The notes under the pieces were generated by a model. That model was not told the origin of the DNA. It made no database searches and saw only the letters and a list, made by a program, of their open reading frames with translations. Source: Phycisphaerae bacterium (lineage in GTDB: Bacteria; Planctomycetota; Phycisphaerae; Sedimentisphaerales; UBA12454). From it: DNA of 64,000 bases. The stretch is taken from the NCBI GenBank assembly GCA_041652575.1, contig JBAZHC010000006.1, forward strand, positions 62,001 through 126,000, given 5' to 3'. Shown piece after piece: positions 8,145-17,354 of the stretch. Each line of letters starts with the position of its first letter. The first letter of the stretch is position 1. A program made the position numbers and the translations under genes.

Positions 8145-9164
8145 ATGAAGAAAGATGTAAGGTTAATTTGTATAGTTATGTTTTTATTTACGGCTCTTTG
8201 TTCTGCCGTAACAAACTGGGATTTACAGCAGATTGGTCCTGATGGCTATCCTATTGAAGGTTGCTATGCGTATGATTATGACTCTGCCGTTATTGAAGGA
8301 TATATTTTGAACAGGCCCGAATATATGCTTAATGGAACGCCTAATTACAATACCATTCCCTGGAATCTCGGCGGCCAGTGGCAAATTTTTGTTCAGGGAG
8401 GCACGGGTGATCATGCCGGCACGGCAGTTTGGATGGGACAGAATTACGCGAATATGCTTGGAGTAGGATACGGACGATATACCAACGAAGAATGGATTGC
8501 AGAGCTTGACCGTTTAAATAACGACCCCTGCACCGGCCACAGGTTTATGCCGGGCGATAAAATACGCGTAACCGGTCTTTTAATGCCTCATGGCGGCAAA
8601 GCAAACATCAACGAACAACATGATACCGATCCTGACAATGATATAACAATTGAACTTATCGAGCTTGGCGCAGGCCTGCCCGAGCCGGAAGTAATTACCT
8701 TAAGTCAGGTTAAAGACGCAAATAATAATTTTATCTTTGATTATACAAGAGCAACCGGCTGCGAATATTATCAGAGCAGGCTGGTTCGAATAAATAATGT
8801 ACATTTTGTGGATGTCAATCTATGGGCACCCGGCGTAAAAACAATGCAGATTAGCGATGGAACGAGGACGTTGCCGCTATGGCTTGGTATCGGCCCAGGC
8901 ATAACAACCAACTCAAACAACCTTCCCGCTAATTTCGATGTCATCGGCATTTTCAACCAGGAAGATTCGGACACCGCCGGTTATCTGCTCTGGGTTACAA
9001 ATTATGACGGAAATGGTCAGGTATTAACCGATGGCTGCGACTTGTCAGGCGTATTCGCTTCCGGCGATATAAATAAAGATTGTACTGTAAACTTCGAAGA
9101 TTTTGCGATTATGGCGGCAGACTGGCTCAAATGCAGCAATCCGCTCTTGACTGAGTGTCAATAA
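8145..9164 (+). CDS. Secreted protein with two OB-like/beta domains and a dockerin-like repeat
   Basis: 339 residues from ATG 8145, which has AGGAAGG upstream and begins a clear signal peptide (KKDVRLICIVMFLFTALCSA). The middle contains two similar beta-rich stretches (DKIRVTGLLMPHGG... and ISDGTRTLPLWLGIG... FDVIGIFNQE) reminiscent of OB-fold domains found beside extracellular nucleases. The C-terminus has one dockerin-like repeat (SGDINKDCTVNFEDFAIMAADWL). No catalytic residues were recognised. The pseudopilin gene starts 4 bp after the stop, so the two are co-transcribed. Role unknown; probably extracellular or surface-bound. Confidence 0.7.
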   Translation: MKKDVRLICIVMFLFTALCSAVTNWDLQQIGPDGYPIEGCYAYDYDSAVIEGYILNRPEYMLNGTPNYNTIPWNLGGQWQIFVQGGTGDHAGTAVWMGQNYANMLGVGYGRYTNEEWIAELDRLNNDPCTGHRFMPGDKIRVTGLLMPHGGKANINEQHDTDPDNDITIELIELGAGLPEPEVITLSQVKDANNNFIFDYTRATGCEYYQSRLVRINNVHFVDVNLWAPGVKTMQISDGTRTLPLWLGIGPGITTNSNNLPANFDVIGIFNQEDSDTAGYLLWVTNYDGNGQVLTDGCDLSGVFASGDINKDCTVNFEDFAIMAADWLKCSNPLLTECQ

Positions 9165-9168
9165 ATAT

Positions 9169-9828
9169 ATGAAACTGAAACGGGCCTTTACATTAATCGA
9201 ACTGCTTGTAGTCATAGCTATAATAGCTTTACTGCTTGCGATTTTAATGCCCTCATTGGCAAAGGCCCGCCTGCAGGCTAAAATATTAGTTGCCAATGCC
9301 GAACTTGCGGATATAGGCCTTGCTCTTGAGGCTTATGCGATAGACCATAATAATAAATTTCCTCCCACTCGGGCCAGTTGCAATTCTGATGCTCGTGAGT
9401 ATTCGTGGGCATTGCCGCAGGAGTTGGTTAAGGCCGGATATATGCCGGGCGGCAGGACCAGGGTTGTAACTTATTCAAAAGTCGAGGATAAATTCAATCC
9501 CGGCTTCGCATACAAATATGTTGCGGTTGGACCGCGGCTTGATTTTTCCGGCAAGCCCTTTAAAAATGACCTGTCTTTACAAATACCGGTAGGTTTCCCG
9601 GACAACGAAACAGAAAAATATAAAACTTACGACGACCCAAAAACATCGCCCGTAACATGGGCACTGTTCAGTCTTGGACCTAAATACGATGAGCAAAATG
9701 CGGGAATGGAAAAATTTCCTGTCTCAAAACAATATTGGTATTCCCCAAAAACCGGCAGCGGTATTATAACACGCCTTCGGTTATTGAAACAAATGGACCA
9801 TATCGGCACATTTCAGAATGGCAATTAA
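9169..9828 (+). CDS. Type II secretion/pilus pseudopilin-like protein
   Basis: 219 residues with a class III (prepilin) leader: KLKRA then FTLIELLVVIAIIALLLAIL, followed by a soluble beta-rich domain. Prepilin peptidase would cut before the Phe. The residue at -1 is Ala rather than the usual Gly, which is tolerated in some pilins. Planctomycetes carry many such proteins, often as major surface or secretion pseudopilins next to secreted glycan-processing proteins, as here with the dockerin gene 4 bp upstream. Confidence 0.85.
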   Translation: MKLKRAFTLIELLVVIAIIALLLAILMPSLAKARLQAKILVANAELADIGLALEAYAIDHNNKFPPTRASCNSDAREYSWALPQELVKAGYMPGGRTRVVTYSKVEDKFNPGFAYKYVAVGPRLDFSGKPFKNDLSLQIPVGFPDNETEKYKTYDDPKTSPVTWALFSLGPKYDEQNAGMEKFPVSKQYWYSPKTGSGIITRLRLLKQMDHIGTFQNGN

Positions 9829-9905
9829 ACCGGCAATTTTATTTCGAGGTTGATTTACCGGTTCTGTCCTCTTATATTATCCTGCGGTAATTACGGAGTA
9901 ATTTT

Positions 9906-11105
9906 ATGCCCAGATTGATAAGTCTTACGGGTTTGCTTGCAATGGTTCTTCTCGCATGGCTGCTTTCCGATAACCGCAGAAAAATGAACCGGCGGCTTAT
10001 TGTCAGCGGCATTATTCTCCAGCTTGTACTTGCAGTTATTATTCTGCATACCATACCCGGCCAATATGTTTTCAACGGCATAAGGATTTTTATAACAAGG
10101 CTTATTGGTTTTTCCGAAGCGGGTTCGGCATTTGTATTCGGCGAAGGCTTTAAAGAACACTTCTTCGCGTTTTCAGTTTTGCCCACCATAATTTTTGTAT
10201 CATCTCTTATGACAGTTCTTTTTCATCTCGGCGTTCTGCAAAAAATCGTCGAGTTTATGGCCAAGATTATGGTCTATGTTATGGATACGGCAGGCTCGGA
10301 GTCTCTGGCCAGTGCCGCCAATATTTTTATGGGAATGGCCGAGGCGCCGCTGGTGATAAGACCTTATATAAAGACAATGACCCGCTCTGAAATTATGGCG
10401 ATGATGACCGGCGGAATGGCTACCATTTCCGGCGCGACACTGGCAGCCTATACAGGATTCGGCGCAAACGCAGGACATCTGCTGACGGCCTCGATAATAT
10501 CGGCGCCGGCCGCACTGGTTATAGCGAAAATAATGGTTCCGGAAACCGAGCCGTCCCAGACCAAAGGCGTAGTAAAGATTAAAATTCCGAAACAGGACGT
10601 AAATGTTCTCGACGCCGCCTGCCGCGGCGCCATCGATGGCGTCAAGCTCGCAATCAATATCGCCGCTGTACTGATTTGCTTTATCGCGTTTGTCGCTCTT
10701 GTAAACTGGCTGTTTTCGTTTATGCCCGGTTTCAGGGGCCAGCCGTTTACGCTCGAAAGAATCCTCGGCTGGTTTTGTTCGCCGATTGCATGGATTATGG
10801 GGGTGGAATGGAAAGACGTCTCGATAGTCGGCTCGCTGCTCGGAAAAAGAACGGTACTTAATGAATTCATCGCTTATCTTGACCTTGTTAAATACAAAGA
10901 CGTGATTTCTCCTCGTTCGTTTACTGTGGCGACTTATGCACTTTGCGGCTTTGCGAATTTCGGCTCGGTTGCTATTTTAATAGGCGGCCTGAGTACGCTT
11001 GTTCCGGAAAGACGAACGGAATTTGCCATGCTCGGTTTTAAATCTATGATAGCCGGAACTCTGGCCTGCTTTATGACGGCGACAATCGCAGGTGTGCTGA
11101 TTTAA
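9906..11105 (+). CDS. CNT-family concentrative nucleoside transporter
   Basis: 399 residues, about nine membrane segments. The gate domain (residues 20-90) is followed by the conserved CNT core: GEGFKEHFFAFSVLPTIIF, NIFMGMAEAPLVIRPYI (the E-A-P-L nucleoside site), TGGMATISGATLAAY and CGFANFGSVAI near the C-terminus. It imports nucleosides using a Na+ or H+ gradient. It stands alone after the pseudopilin gene, with a small ACT-like gene 40 bp downstream on the same strand. Confidence 0.92.
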   Translation: MPRLISLTGLLAMVLLAWLLSDNRRKMNRRLIVSGIILQLVLAVIILHTIPGQYVFNGIRIFITRLIGFSEAGSAFVFGEGFKEHFFAFSVLPTIIFVSSLMTVLFHLGVLQKIVEFMAKIMVYVMDTAGSESLASAANIFMGMAEAPLVIRPYIKTMTRSEIMAMMTGGMATISGATLAAYTGFGANAGHLLTASIISAPAALVIAKIMVPETEPSQTKGVVKIKIPKQDVNVLDAACRGAIDGVKLAINIAAVLICFIAFVALVNWLFSFMPGFRGQPFTLERILGWFCSPIAWIMGVEWKDVSIVGSLLGKRTVLNEFIAYLDLVKYKDVISPRSFTVATYALCGFANFGSVAILIGGLSTLVPERRTEFAMLGFKSMIAGTLACFMTATIAGVLI

Positions 11106-11145
11106 AAGCGGCTCGCTTAATGAAATGTTTTTGAAGGAAGAAATT

Positions 11146-11412
11146 ATGATTAAAGACCCTCATATCATTCTCGGCGTTCATATCACGGACAGAATAAAGC
11201 ACATCGGCCAGATTCAGCCGGTTTTAACGGAATTCGGCTGCTACATTAAAACAAGGCTTGGTCTGCACGAAGCGGGCAAAGACTTCTGTTCGCCGAACGG
11301 TTTGCTGATTCTCGAATTGGCTGGCGACGCGAAAAAGTGCGCCGAGCTTGAGCAAAAACTCAGGGCCATAGAAGGCGCAAGCGTTCAAAAGATGGTTTTC
11401 GAACACGATTAA
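11146..11412 (+). CDS. Small ACT-like (TM1266-type) putative regulator
   Basis: About 88 residues from ATG 11146, which has GAAGGAAG upstream; an upstream ATG at 11125 lacks a good site. The sequence IILGVHITDRIKHIGQIQPVLTEFG..., IKTRLGLHEAGKDF... and ILELAGDAKKCAELEQKLRAIEG follows the beta-alpha-beta pattern of the TM1266/NikR-C-like family, some members of which sit beside iron-only hydrogenases. No hydrogenase is present here. Function is unknown; co-transcription with the nucleoside transporter is possible. Confidence 0.55.
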   Translation: MIKDPHIILGVHITDRIKHIGQIQPVLTEFGCYIKTRLGLHEAGKDFCSPNGLLILELAGDAKKCAELEQKLRAIEGASVQKMVFEHD

Positions 11413-11417
11413 TTTGC

Positions 11418-11909
11418 TTATAGTTCGAATTCCGCAATCTTTAAACTGTCCGTATCGAGTATGACAAGATTGCCTTTGCCGCACACCCAGTCGGTCGCTT
11501 CGCCGGGGTTTATAATCAGCGTCTTGCCGGCGGTTCTGATGTCCCTGAAATGCGTGTGCCCGTAAATGACGATATCGTATTTACCGCTTGCGACGATCTC
11601 ATCGAGAACGCTCGGCTTGTGCGTCATAAAAAGTTTTTTGCCTGCGATTTGCCCGGTATAAGGGTCCTGATGGATTTCGCCGCCGAAGTCCTCTATTACT
11701 TTTCTAAGCACGAATTTTTCGCCGTCGTTATTGCCGAAAATCGCTATAAACTTCGCGTTTTTCACATCTCCGAAAGCCCTGGCGGTATATTGAGAAACAA
11801 TATCGCCGGCGTGAAATACATACTCTACCTGTTCTTTCTTAAAAATTTCAACCGCCTTTAGTACGTTTGCGTGATGGTCGTGCGTATCGCTTATTATCCC
11901 GATTTTCAT
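11418..11909 (-). CDS. YfcE-type metallophosphoesterase
   Basis: 163 residues. It shows the full dinuclear-metal site of calcineurin-like phosphoesterases: SDTHDHH at the N-terminus, HAGDIV, GNNDGE, THKPS and YGHTHF. YfcE-family enzymes hydrolyse phosphodiesters in vitro; the natural substrate is unclear. It is convergent with the small ACT-like gene, leaving only a few bases between them. Confidence 0.9.
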   Translation of the reverse strand: MKIGIISDTHDHHANVLKAVEIFKKEQVEYVFHAGDIVSQYTARAFGDVKNAKFIAIFGNNDGEKFVLRKVIEDFGGEIHQDPYTGQIAGKKLFMTHKPSVLDEIVASGKYDIVIYGHTHFRDIRTAGKTLIINPGEATDWVCGKGNLVILDTDSLKIAEFEL

Positions 11910-11943
11910 AAATAATCCCTGTAATTTTTTATATTATAAAATA

Positions 11944-11972
11944 TTGTCGAAAAAAGGTCAATTCTGTATAAT
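11944..11972 (+). promoter_or_regulatory. Sigma-70-like promoter for the PPi-PFK gene
   Basis: TTGTCG (11944-11949), 17-base spacer, TATAAT (11967-11972), with the start codon 40 bp downstream. Perfect -10 hexamer. Sequence match only. Confidence 0.6.
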
Positions 11973-12012
11973 ACCGCAACTATTAATAATCTGGATTTGA
12001 AAGGTTTTAAAA

Positions 12013-13224
12013 ATGGCATCTGCCCCGAAAGCAAACGCAATTGTAAGTCAGTCCGGCGGACCAACAGGCGTAATTAACGCTTCATTAGTCGGCGTTATCG
12101 AAGAAGTTAAGAAATATCCTGAGATTCAGAATCTCTACGGCGCAATTCACGCGGTAAGCGGCATTGTGAAGGAAAACTTCATCGACCTTAACAAAATCTC
12201 AACCAATGTTCTCGAAACAGTCGCGGCAAGCCCCTCATCGGCGCTCGGCTCGAGCAGGGATAAACCGGACGCCGAATACTGCAAAAAAATTCTCGATGTC
12301 TTTAAGAAACGGGATATCCGTTATTTCTTCTACATCGGCGGAAACGATTCGGCCAATACCTGCTTCATTATTAATAATATGGCTCAGGAAGCCAAATATG
12401 AACTCAGGGCTTTTCACGTTCCAAAGACCATCGACAACGACCTGCTCGTTACCGACCATTGTCCCGGTTTCGGCACAGCGGCAAAATTCGTAGCCTGTGC
12501 TGTTATGGGCGATGACCTGGACAACAGGGCTTTGCCGGGCATTAAAATCGACGTTATAATGGGACGCCACGCAGGTTTCCTTACCGCCGCCGCGGCTCTC
12601 GGCAAACAGAGAGACGACGACGGCCCGCATTTGATTTATCTGCCGGAAAGACCCGTTACAATGGATAAGTTCCTTTCCGATGTTGACGCTGTTTATAAAA
12701 AACTCGGCAGATGCGTCGTCGCTATAAGTGAAGGAATTGGCGACGTCGACCATAAAACATGGGCCGAGAAAATCACCGAGACCGAAGAACGCGACTCGCA
12801 CGGAAATGTTCAGCTTTCCGGAACAGGCGCTCTGGCCGATTTCCTTGCCGCTCAGATTAAGAGCAAATTGAAAGTGAAACGTGTCCGCGCTGATACGTTC
12901 GGCTACCTGCAGAGAAGTTTTGCGGGATTGCAGTCGCCTGTCGATGCGGCCGAGGCCCGCTGGTGCGGCCGACACGCCGTTCAGTATGCTATGAAGGAAC
13001 TCAACGGCTCTGTCGCTATGAAGCGAACAGGCAATGGTAAAAACTACGGCGTTGAACTTTTCAGAACGAAACTCAAAAACGTCGCCGAAAAGACAAAATC
13101 GCTGCCCGATGAATTCATCAACAAGGACGGCAACGGCATAACGCCGGCATTCGTCGAATACGCCCTGCCGCTGACCGGCGGACTGCCGAAAACAGAATTT
13201 CTCGGCAACAAACCGAAAATTTAA
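12013..13224 (+). CDS. pfp: Pyrophosphate-dependent 6-phosphofructokinase
   Basis: 403 residues. It phosphorylates fructose-6-phosphate to the 1,6-bisphosphate, reversibly when PPi is donor. Diagnostic strings: SQSGGPTGVINAS, FYIGGNDSANT (Asn-Asp in place of the Gly-Asp-Gly-Ser of ATP enzymes), PKTIDNDL (Lys instead of the Gly of ATP-PFK, the main PPi marker), GFGTAAKF and MGRHAGFL. SD-like GAAAGG upstream. It stands alone with its own promoter and terminator. PPi dependence is inferred from these residues. Confidence 0.9.
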   Translation: MASAPKANAIVSQSGGPTGVINASLVGVIEEVKKYPEIQNLYGAIHAVSGIVKENFIDLNKISTNVLETVAASPSSALGSSRDKPDAEYCKKILDVFKKRDIRYFFYIGGNDSANTCFIINNMAQEAKYELRAFHVPKTIDNDLLVTDHCPGFGTAAKFVACAVMGDDLDNRALPGIKIDVIMGRHAGFLTAAAALGKQRDDDGPHLIYLPERPVTMDKFLSDVDAVYKKLGRCVVAISEGIGDVDHKTWAEKITETEERDSHGNVQLSGTGALADFLAAQIKSKLKVKRVRADTFGYLQRSFAGLQSPVDAAEARWCGRHAVQYAMKELNGSVAMKRTGNGKNYGVELFRTKLKNVAEKTKSLPDEFINKDGNGITPAFVEYALPLTGGLPKTEFLGNKPKI

Positions 13225-13247
13225 AAATGCTTACTCGGAAACAAAAA

Positions 13248-13277
13248 AGCCCTCGATAACAACGGGGGCTTTTTTTA
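13248..13277 (+). terminator. Terminator of the PPi-PFK gene
   Basis: AGCCCTC pairs with GGGGGCT (one T-G pair) across a 9-base loop, followed by seven T; it begins 24 bp after the stop codon. Confidence 0.85.
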
Positions 13278-13312
13278 TAAATCAAAACATCGATTATGTA
13301 TTAAGGCGGTTT

Positions 13313-14101
13313 TTAAAAATCCACCGTATAGGAGAATGAACACCAGAATTCATCTTCTTCATTAACCGATTTATCCATCGTGGTCTGGTAATATACGGCA
13401 GGCGTAAAACCGCCGGGGCCGAATTTAATATAGCTCGAAGCTCCCCATGTGATATATGCCCAGTCGTGGGCAAAATCGGGGCCGCCCTGCCCGTCGTTAT
13501 ATGTAATATCCCAGCTCAGCGTCAATGGCAGCGGCAGCTCGACTTTGGGTATATTGACATCATAAGTAAAACCGAATGTATGCAAACAGCCTTCCATTTC
13601 AAGAGCCGCAGCCGGGCTGTCGCCTTTGGCGGCATAAAGATAACTAAGCGTATAATTCGGCACTATGCCGCAGGAAAAAATATCAGGCCAGGAAAAACTG
13701 AATTCAAATTCCTGTGAATCCGCCTCATCGGACGATATGCGGGTATAATCGTAATATAACCATTTCAATTCATAATCGATTTTAAACTTCGTATCTTCAA
13801 ACAAACTGTTTGTATAAGCCACCGTATAATCAAACTCATCGCTGCTTACAAAGCCGCTGCTGCACGCCGATGACGACCAGACATTAACGCTGAATCCGGT
13901 TCCAAATAAATCTATATTGATGCTCGGCTGAAAGGCCGCACGACCCTCGTACAAATCCTGACCGTGCCAGATGTATTTGCTGACCCAGGTTACATCGAGT
14001 TGTATCCCCAGTTTAGTCTCCTGTGTCAGGTTGGCATCCTGCGCCAGCACACAATTAACTGCACAAATCAGTCCTATAACAAATATTGTGATGTTTTTCA
14101 T
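13313..14101 (-). CDS. Outer-membrane beta-barrel protein, porin-like
   Basis: About 262 residues from ATG 14101, which opens a signal peptide (KNITIFVIGLICAVNCVLA). The mature part alternates hydrophobic and polar residues in short strands rich in Tyr/Trp (VTWVSKYIWHGQDLYEG, FKIDYELKWLYYDY) and ends in an aromatic terminal residue (SYTVDF), as outer-membrane barrels do. The early WVSKYIWHGQ...PSINIDLFG pattern resembles TorF-type putative porins. Transported substrate unknown. ATG 14140 upstream is in frame but would put the signal peptide inside the protein. Confidence 0.7.
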   Translation of the reverse strand: MKNITIFVIGLICAVNCVLAQDANLTQETKLGIQLDVTWVSKYIWHGQDLYEGRAAFQPSINIDLFGTGFSVNVWSSSACSSGFVSSDEFDYTVAYTNSLFEDTKFKIDYELKWLYYDYTRISSDEADSQEFEFSFSWPDIFSCGIVPNYTLSYLYAAKGDSPAAALEMEGCLHTFGFTYDVNIPKVELPLPLTLSWDITYNDGQGGPDFAHDWAYITWGASSYIKFGPGGFTPAVYYQTTMDKSVNEEDEFWCSFSYTVDF

Positions 14102-14360
14102 TTCGGCACTCTCGAAAAAAACGTTTAATTGTGGAGTCATAACTAACTGTATTTACAGCCGGTTATCGTCAAAATCATCAAAGAAACGGCCTTTAATCCC
14201 CAACCTCTTTATCCCGCCTAAAATTTGGGGCGTTCCCCAAAACATCCATATCTTTTTATCGGCAAAACCAATTAATTAACAACAGGATTAAGACGAAAAA
14301 ACAAAAGGAAACAGGCCGGCAAGGTACCGCTTCGATAAATAATTTAGGGGTTGATAAAAA

Positions 14361-16544
14361 ATGATATTTAAACCTTCACTCAGCCGAAAAGTACTATTAA
14401 GTATCAGTTGTGTAATCATACTGGCTCTTATGGCTATGCTCTATGTTTCCAAGACGATAGTACTGAGAGGGTTTGCCCGTCTTGAAGAACAGGAAGCACA
14501 GACAAATATTGAGCGCGCCAAAAACAGCGTCGATGTCGAACTGACTGATTTAGTCAGGATATGTAAGGACTGGGCGCCATGGGACGACTCACAGAATTTT
14601 GTACTCGGCAAAAATCCCGAGTACATCGCTTCGAATCTTCTGGCAGACAGCCTTTCAAATTTTAATCTTAATTTTATGATGTTTATAGATTTGTCCGGAA
14701 AAATATTTCATATTACGGCGGTTGATCCTGAGAAGGGGGAATTTGTACAGCTTCCAGAGACAGTGGTTGACGGTATTCTTGCGAACAAGTCTCTTCTCAC
14801 AATGACAGAGCCGAAGGACAGCAAGTCGGATATAATTATTCTGCCTGACGAAATTATAATGGTGGCTGCTCAGCCGATTTCAAATAGTTTGTCAGAAAAG
14901 CCCATCAGCGGAACATTGATAATGGGGCGATATTTGAATGACCGGATGATAAAAATATTGAGTGAACGAACGCAGCTCGATATCAGCATATCACGCAACG
15001 ATGCACCGGCATATGACCACGATGCTTCGGTCGTCGTACTGAGTAAGGATAGCATAGCGGGGTTTGTGAACATTTCCAATCTCAACGGTGATAAACATAT
15101 TACGCTGAAGACAATAATGCCGCGGGCGATTTACAATCGCGGCCTTACGACAGTTCGCTATTTTACCACAGCTATAATATCAGGAGTCGTGAGTATTCTG
15201 GCGATTCTTCTGTTCGTTATGCACAAAATCATACTTCGGCCCATTAATACTCTAACTAAAAATTTCATGGATATCCGCAACAACCACGATACAAGCACAA
15301 AACTTTATACAGAAAGAAACGATGAAATCGGAACCCTCGCCAGGTCGTTCGACGAGATGATGGAAAACCTCAAAAATAAAATGGCAGACCTGGACGAAAG
15401 TCAAAATCTGACAAGAAACATCATCGACACGGACCCTGCGATAATCTTCGTTAAAGACTGTGACGGCCGCTATCTTCTCGTAAACAAGGCAATGGCCGGT
15501 TTATTCGATACGACCTGTAAAGATATGCTCGGCAAAACTAATATGGATTTTCTGGGCAGCGCCATCTCTTCTTCCGAGCAAATTGACAAATTCGCCGGCG
15601 ATGACAGAAAAGTCATCTTAAGCCAAAAACCTCTTTTCGTAAAAGAGGAACAATTTGCTTCGCCCAAAGGCTGGTCAAAGTGGCTGCAGATTTACAAAAT
15701 TCCGATAACCATAAAGGGCAACCCGAAATGCGTCCTTGGAATCGGCGTGGATATTACGGAACGCAAAAAAAATCAGGACGAGACAAATTCTTTGAACCGT
15801 GAACTGATAACAGCCACAGAAAAAGTTGAAACGGCAAATATAGAACTCAGGAATTTTGTCTATGTGGCCTCCCACGATTTACGTGAGCCTTTGAATAAGA
15901 TTGCCATGTTAAGTAATGTATTGCATCGGTCCCTTACAGACAAGCTTACCGGCAACGACGCCGAAAATCTGAATCTTATGATCGAAGGCGCCAATCGAAT
16001 GACAAAAATGGTTGAAGGCCTGCTTGATTACTCGCGTGTGGATATGGAAACTCATCCTTTCAAAACCGTTGACGCAAATGAAATTATCGAACAATTAAAG
16101 GAATCGGAACTTTCGGTACTGTTGGACGGAAAAAATGCAATAATAGAAATTCCGCAGTCATTGCCGACTGTTATAGCCGACCCTGTTCAGTTTCGCCAGC
16201 TGCTTGGAAATCTTATTGCCAATGGGATTCTATATCAGGATAAAGACTCAACTCCGCATATTACGATAACATCAAAACCTGCCGCTGACGGCATGACAAA
16301 GATAGAAGTCGCCGACAACGGCATAGGCATAAAGCCAGAATATCATCAAACAGTTTTTATGGTGTTCAAACGCGTCGCCTCCGGCGATGAATATGAAGGT
16401 ACGGGAATCGGTCTTGCCGTCTGTAAAAAAATTATTGAACGGCACGGCGGCAAAATCGGCCTCAAATCAACCCCCGGCAAAGGTTCGACTTTCTGGTTCA
16501 CAATCCCCACCTCCTCAGCTGCGGTTTTTGCCGCTCACGTCTGA
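14361..16544 (+). CDS. Membrane histidine kinase, CHASE4-HAMP-PAS-HisKA-HATPase
   Basis: 727 residues. TM1 about 10-35; periplasmic CHASE4-like domain (DWAPWDDSQNF); TM2 about 270-290; HAMP (ILRPINTLTKNF...NDEIGTLARSFDEMM); PAS (about 345-470) ending in DITERKK; HisKA with SHDLREPLNK, phospho-acceptor His505; HATPase with ADNGIGI, and GTGIGLAVCKKI. The SHDLREPL form is that of phytochrome-type kinases that often act without a fused receiver. AGGGG precedes the ATG. No response regulator is adjacent, so it is an orphan kinase here. Signal unknown. Confidence 0.92.
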   Translation: MIFKPSLSRKVLLSISCVIILALMAMLYVSKTIVLRGFARLEEQEAQTNIERAKNSVDVELTDLVRICKDWAPWDDSQNFVLGKNPEYIASNLLADSLSNFNLNFMMFIDLSGKIFHITAVDPEKGEFVQLPETVVDGILANKSLLTMTEPKDSKSDIIILPDEIIMVAAQPISNSLSEKPISGTLIMGRYLNDRMIKILSERTQLDISISRNDAPAYDHDASVVVLSKDSIAGFVNISNLNGDKHITLKTIMPRAIYNRGLTTVRYFTTAIISGVVSILAILLFVMHKIILRPINTLTKNFMDIRNNHDTSTKLYTERNDEIGTLARSFDEMMENLKNKMADLDESQNLTRNIIDTDPAIIFVKDCDGRYLLVNKAMAGLFDTTCKDMLGKTNMDFLGSAISSSEQIDKFAGDDRKVILSQKPLFVKEEQFASPKGWSKWLQIYKIPITIKGNPKCVLGIGVDITERKKNQDETNSLNRELITATEKVETANIELRNFVYVASHDLREPLNKIAMLSNVLHRSLTDKLTGNDAENLNLMIEGANRMTKMVEGLLDYSRVDMETHPFKTVDANEIIEQLKESELSVLLDGKNAIIEIPQSLPTVIADPVQFRQLLGNLIANGILYQDKDSTPHITITSKPAADGMTKIEVADNGIGIKPEYHQTVFMVFKRVASGDEYEGTGIGLAVCKKIIERHGGKIGLKSTPGKGSTFWFTIPTSSAAVFAAHV

Positions 16545-16739
16545 GTTTAATTTGGCACTGTATGCCGCAACAACTTTAAAAACGCAACATATTTAACTAT
16601 AAGCACTTAACGCAAAAACCCCGCACGGTGCCGGAAATTTTCCCGAACATATTCCTTTTGTTTAAGTACTATTTATACGGTACGTTAAGGTAGATGTATG
16701 CAAATATTAACCAATATTCAGATTAGAAAGGTAAATTGT

Positions 16740-17285
16740 ATGTTTAAAAAAAACCTATGGATTTCAGCTTGTATTCTTACAATTGCGATATTCGTTTTTG
16801 CCGGCTGTGACAAACAGGCCAAGTCAGACACTCAGGACCTGAAAACCGCCCCGAAGGCTTCTATCGCAGATAATACAAAGACTGGCTGCATAAGCAAAGC
16901 CGCAGACACAAAATGTACCAAATCAAAAGAGAAGAAGGGCTGGTATGCAAAGAAAGAGAAATGTGCCGCTGTTAAAAAAGAATGTAAGGCTGCAAAAAAG
17001 GGCTGCCCGACAATGGCTAAAAATAAATGCAGCGCTGAAATGGCAAAGAAATGTGCTGCCGACCCGAATATGATGAAAAATTGTCCGATGAAAGACAAAA
17101 AAGGCTGTCCGACAATGGCTGAAAAGAAATGCAGCGCTGAAATGGCAAAGAAATGTGCCGCCGACCCAAACATGATGAAAAATTGTCCGATGAAAGGCAA
17201 AAAAGGCTGCCCCATGATGAAGAACAAAAAGGGCTGCTGTGCAAAAAAAGGTGCTAATGATCCAAACGCACCGGCAAAGCCGTAA
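16740..17285 (+). CDS. Cys/Lys-rich repeat lipoprotein, putative metal-binding
   Basis: About 181 residues from ATG 16740 (AAAGG upstream; it starts a lipoprotein signal FKKNLWISACILTIAIFVFAGC). The lipid-anchored Cys is followed by a spacer and then a 34-residue repeat: two copies at about 17001-17102 and 17103-17204 plus a partial third. Repeats are built from GCPTMA, KCSAEMAKKC, ADPNMMKNC and CPMK, so 16 Cys and many Met and Lys occur in the mature chain. This looks like a metallothionein-like or Cu/Zn-sequestering periplasmic lipoprotein, but no family was recognised and metal binding is inference. A strong terminator follows. Confidence 0.7.
   Translation: MFKKNLWISACILTIAIFVFAGCDKQAKSDTQDLKTAPKASIADNTKTGCISKAADTKCTKSKEKKGWYAKKEKCAAVKKECKAAKKGCPTMAKNKCSAEMAKKCAADPNMMKNCPMKDKKGCPTMAEKKCSAEMAKKCAADPNMMKNCPMKGKKGCPMMKNKKGCCAKKGANDPNAPAKP
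17001..17204 (+). repeat. 102-bp in-frame tandem repeat (two copies) inside the Cys-rich lipoprotein
   Basis: The blocks starting GGCTGCCCGACAATGGCT (17001) and GGCTGTCCGACAATGGCT (17103) are 102 bp apart and nearly identical over their length; a degenerate third partial copy follows. In-frame length keeps the Cys spacing. Confidence 0.85.
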
Positions 17286-17310
17286 AAATAAATAAACCAA
17301 AAAAAGATTG

Positions 17311-17348
17311 GCTGTGTGATAAAACTTTGTCGCACAGCCATTTTTTTT
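17311..17348 (+). terminator. Terminator after the Cys-rich lipoprotein
   Basis: GGCTGTGTGA pairs with TCGCACAGCC (one G-T pair) across a short loop, followed by eight T. Confidence 0.9.
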
Positions 17349-17354
17349 GCCTTC

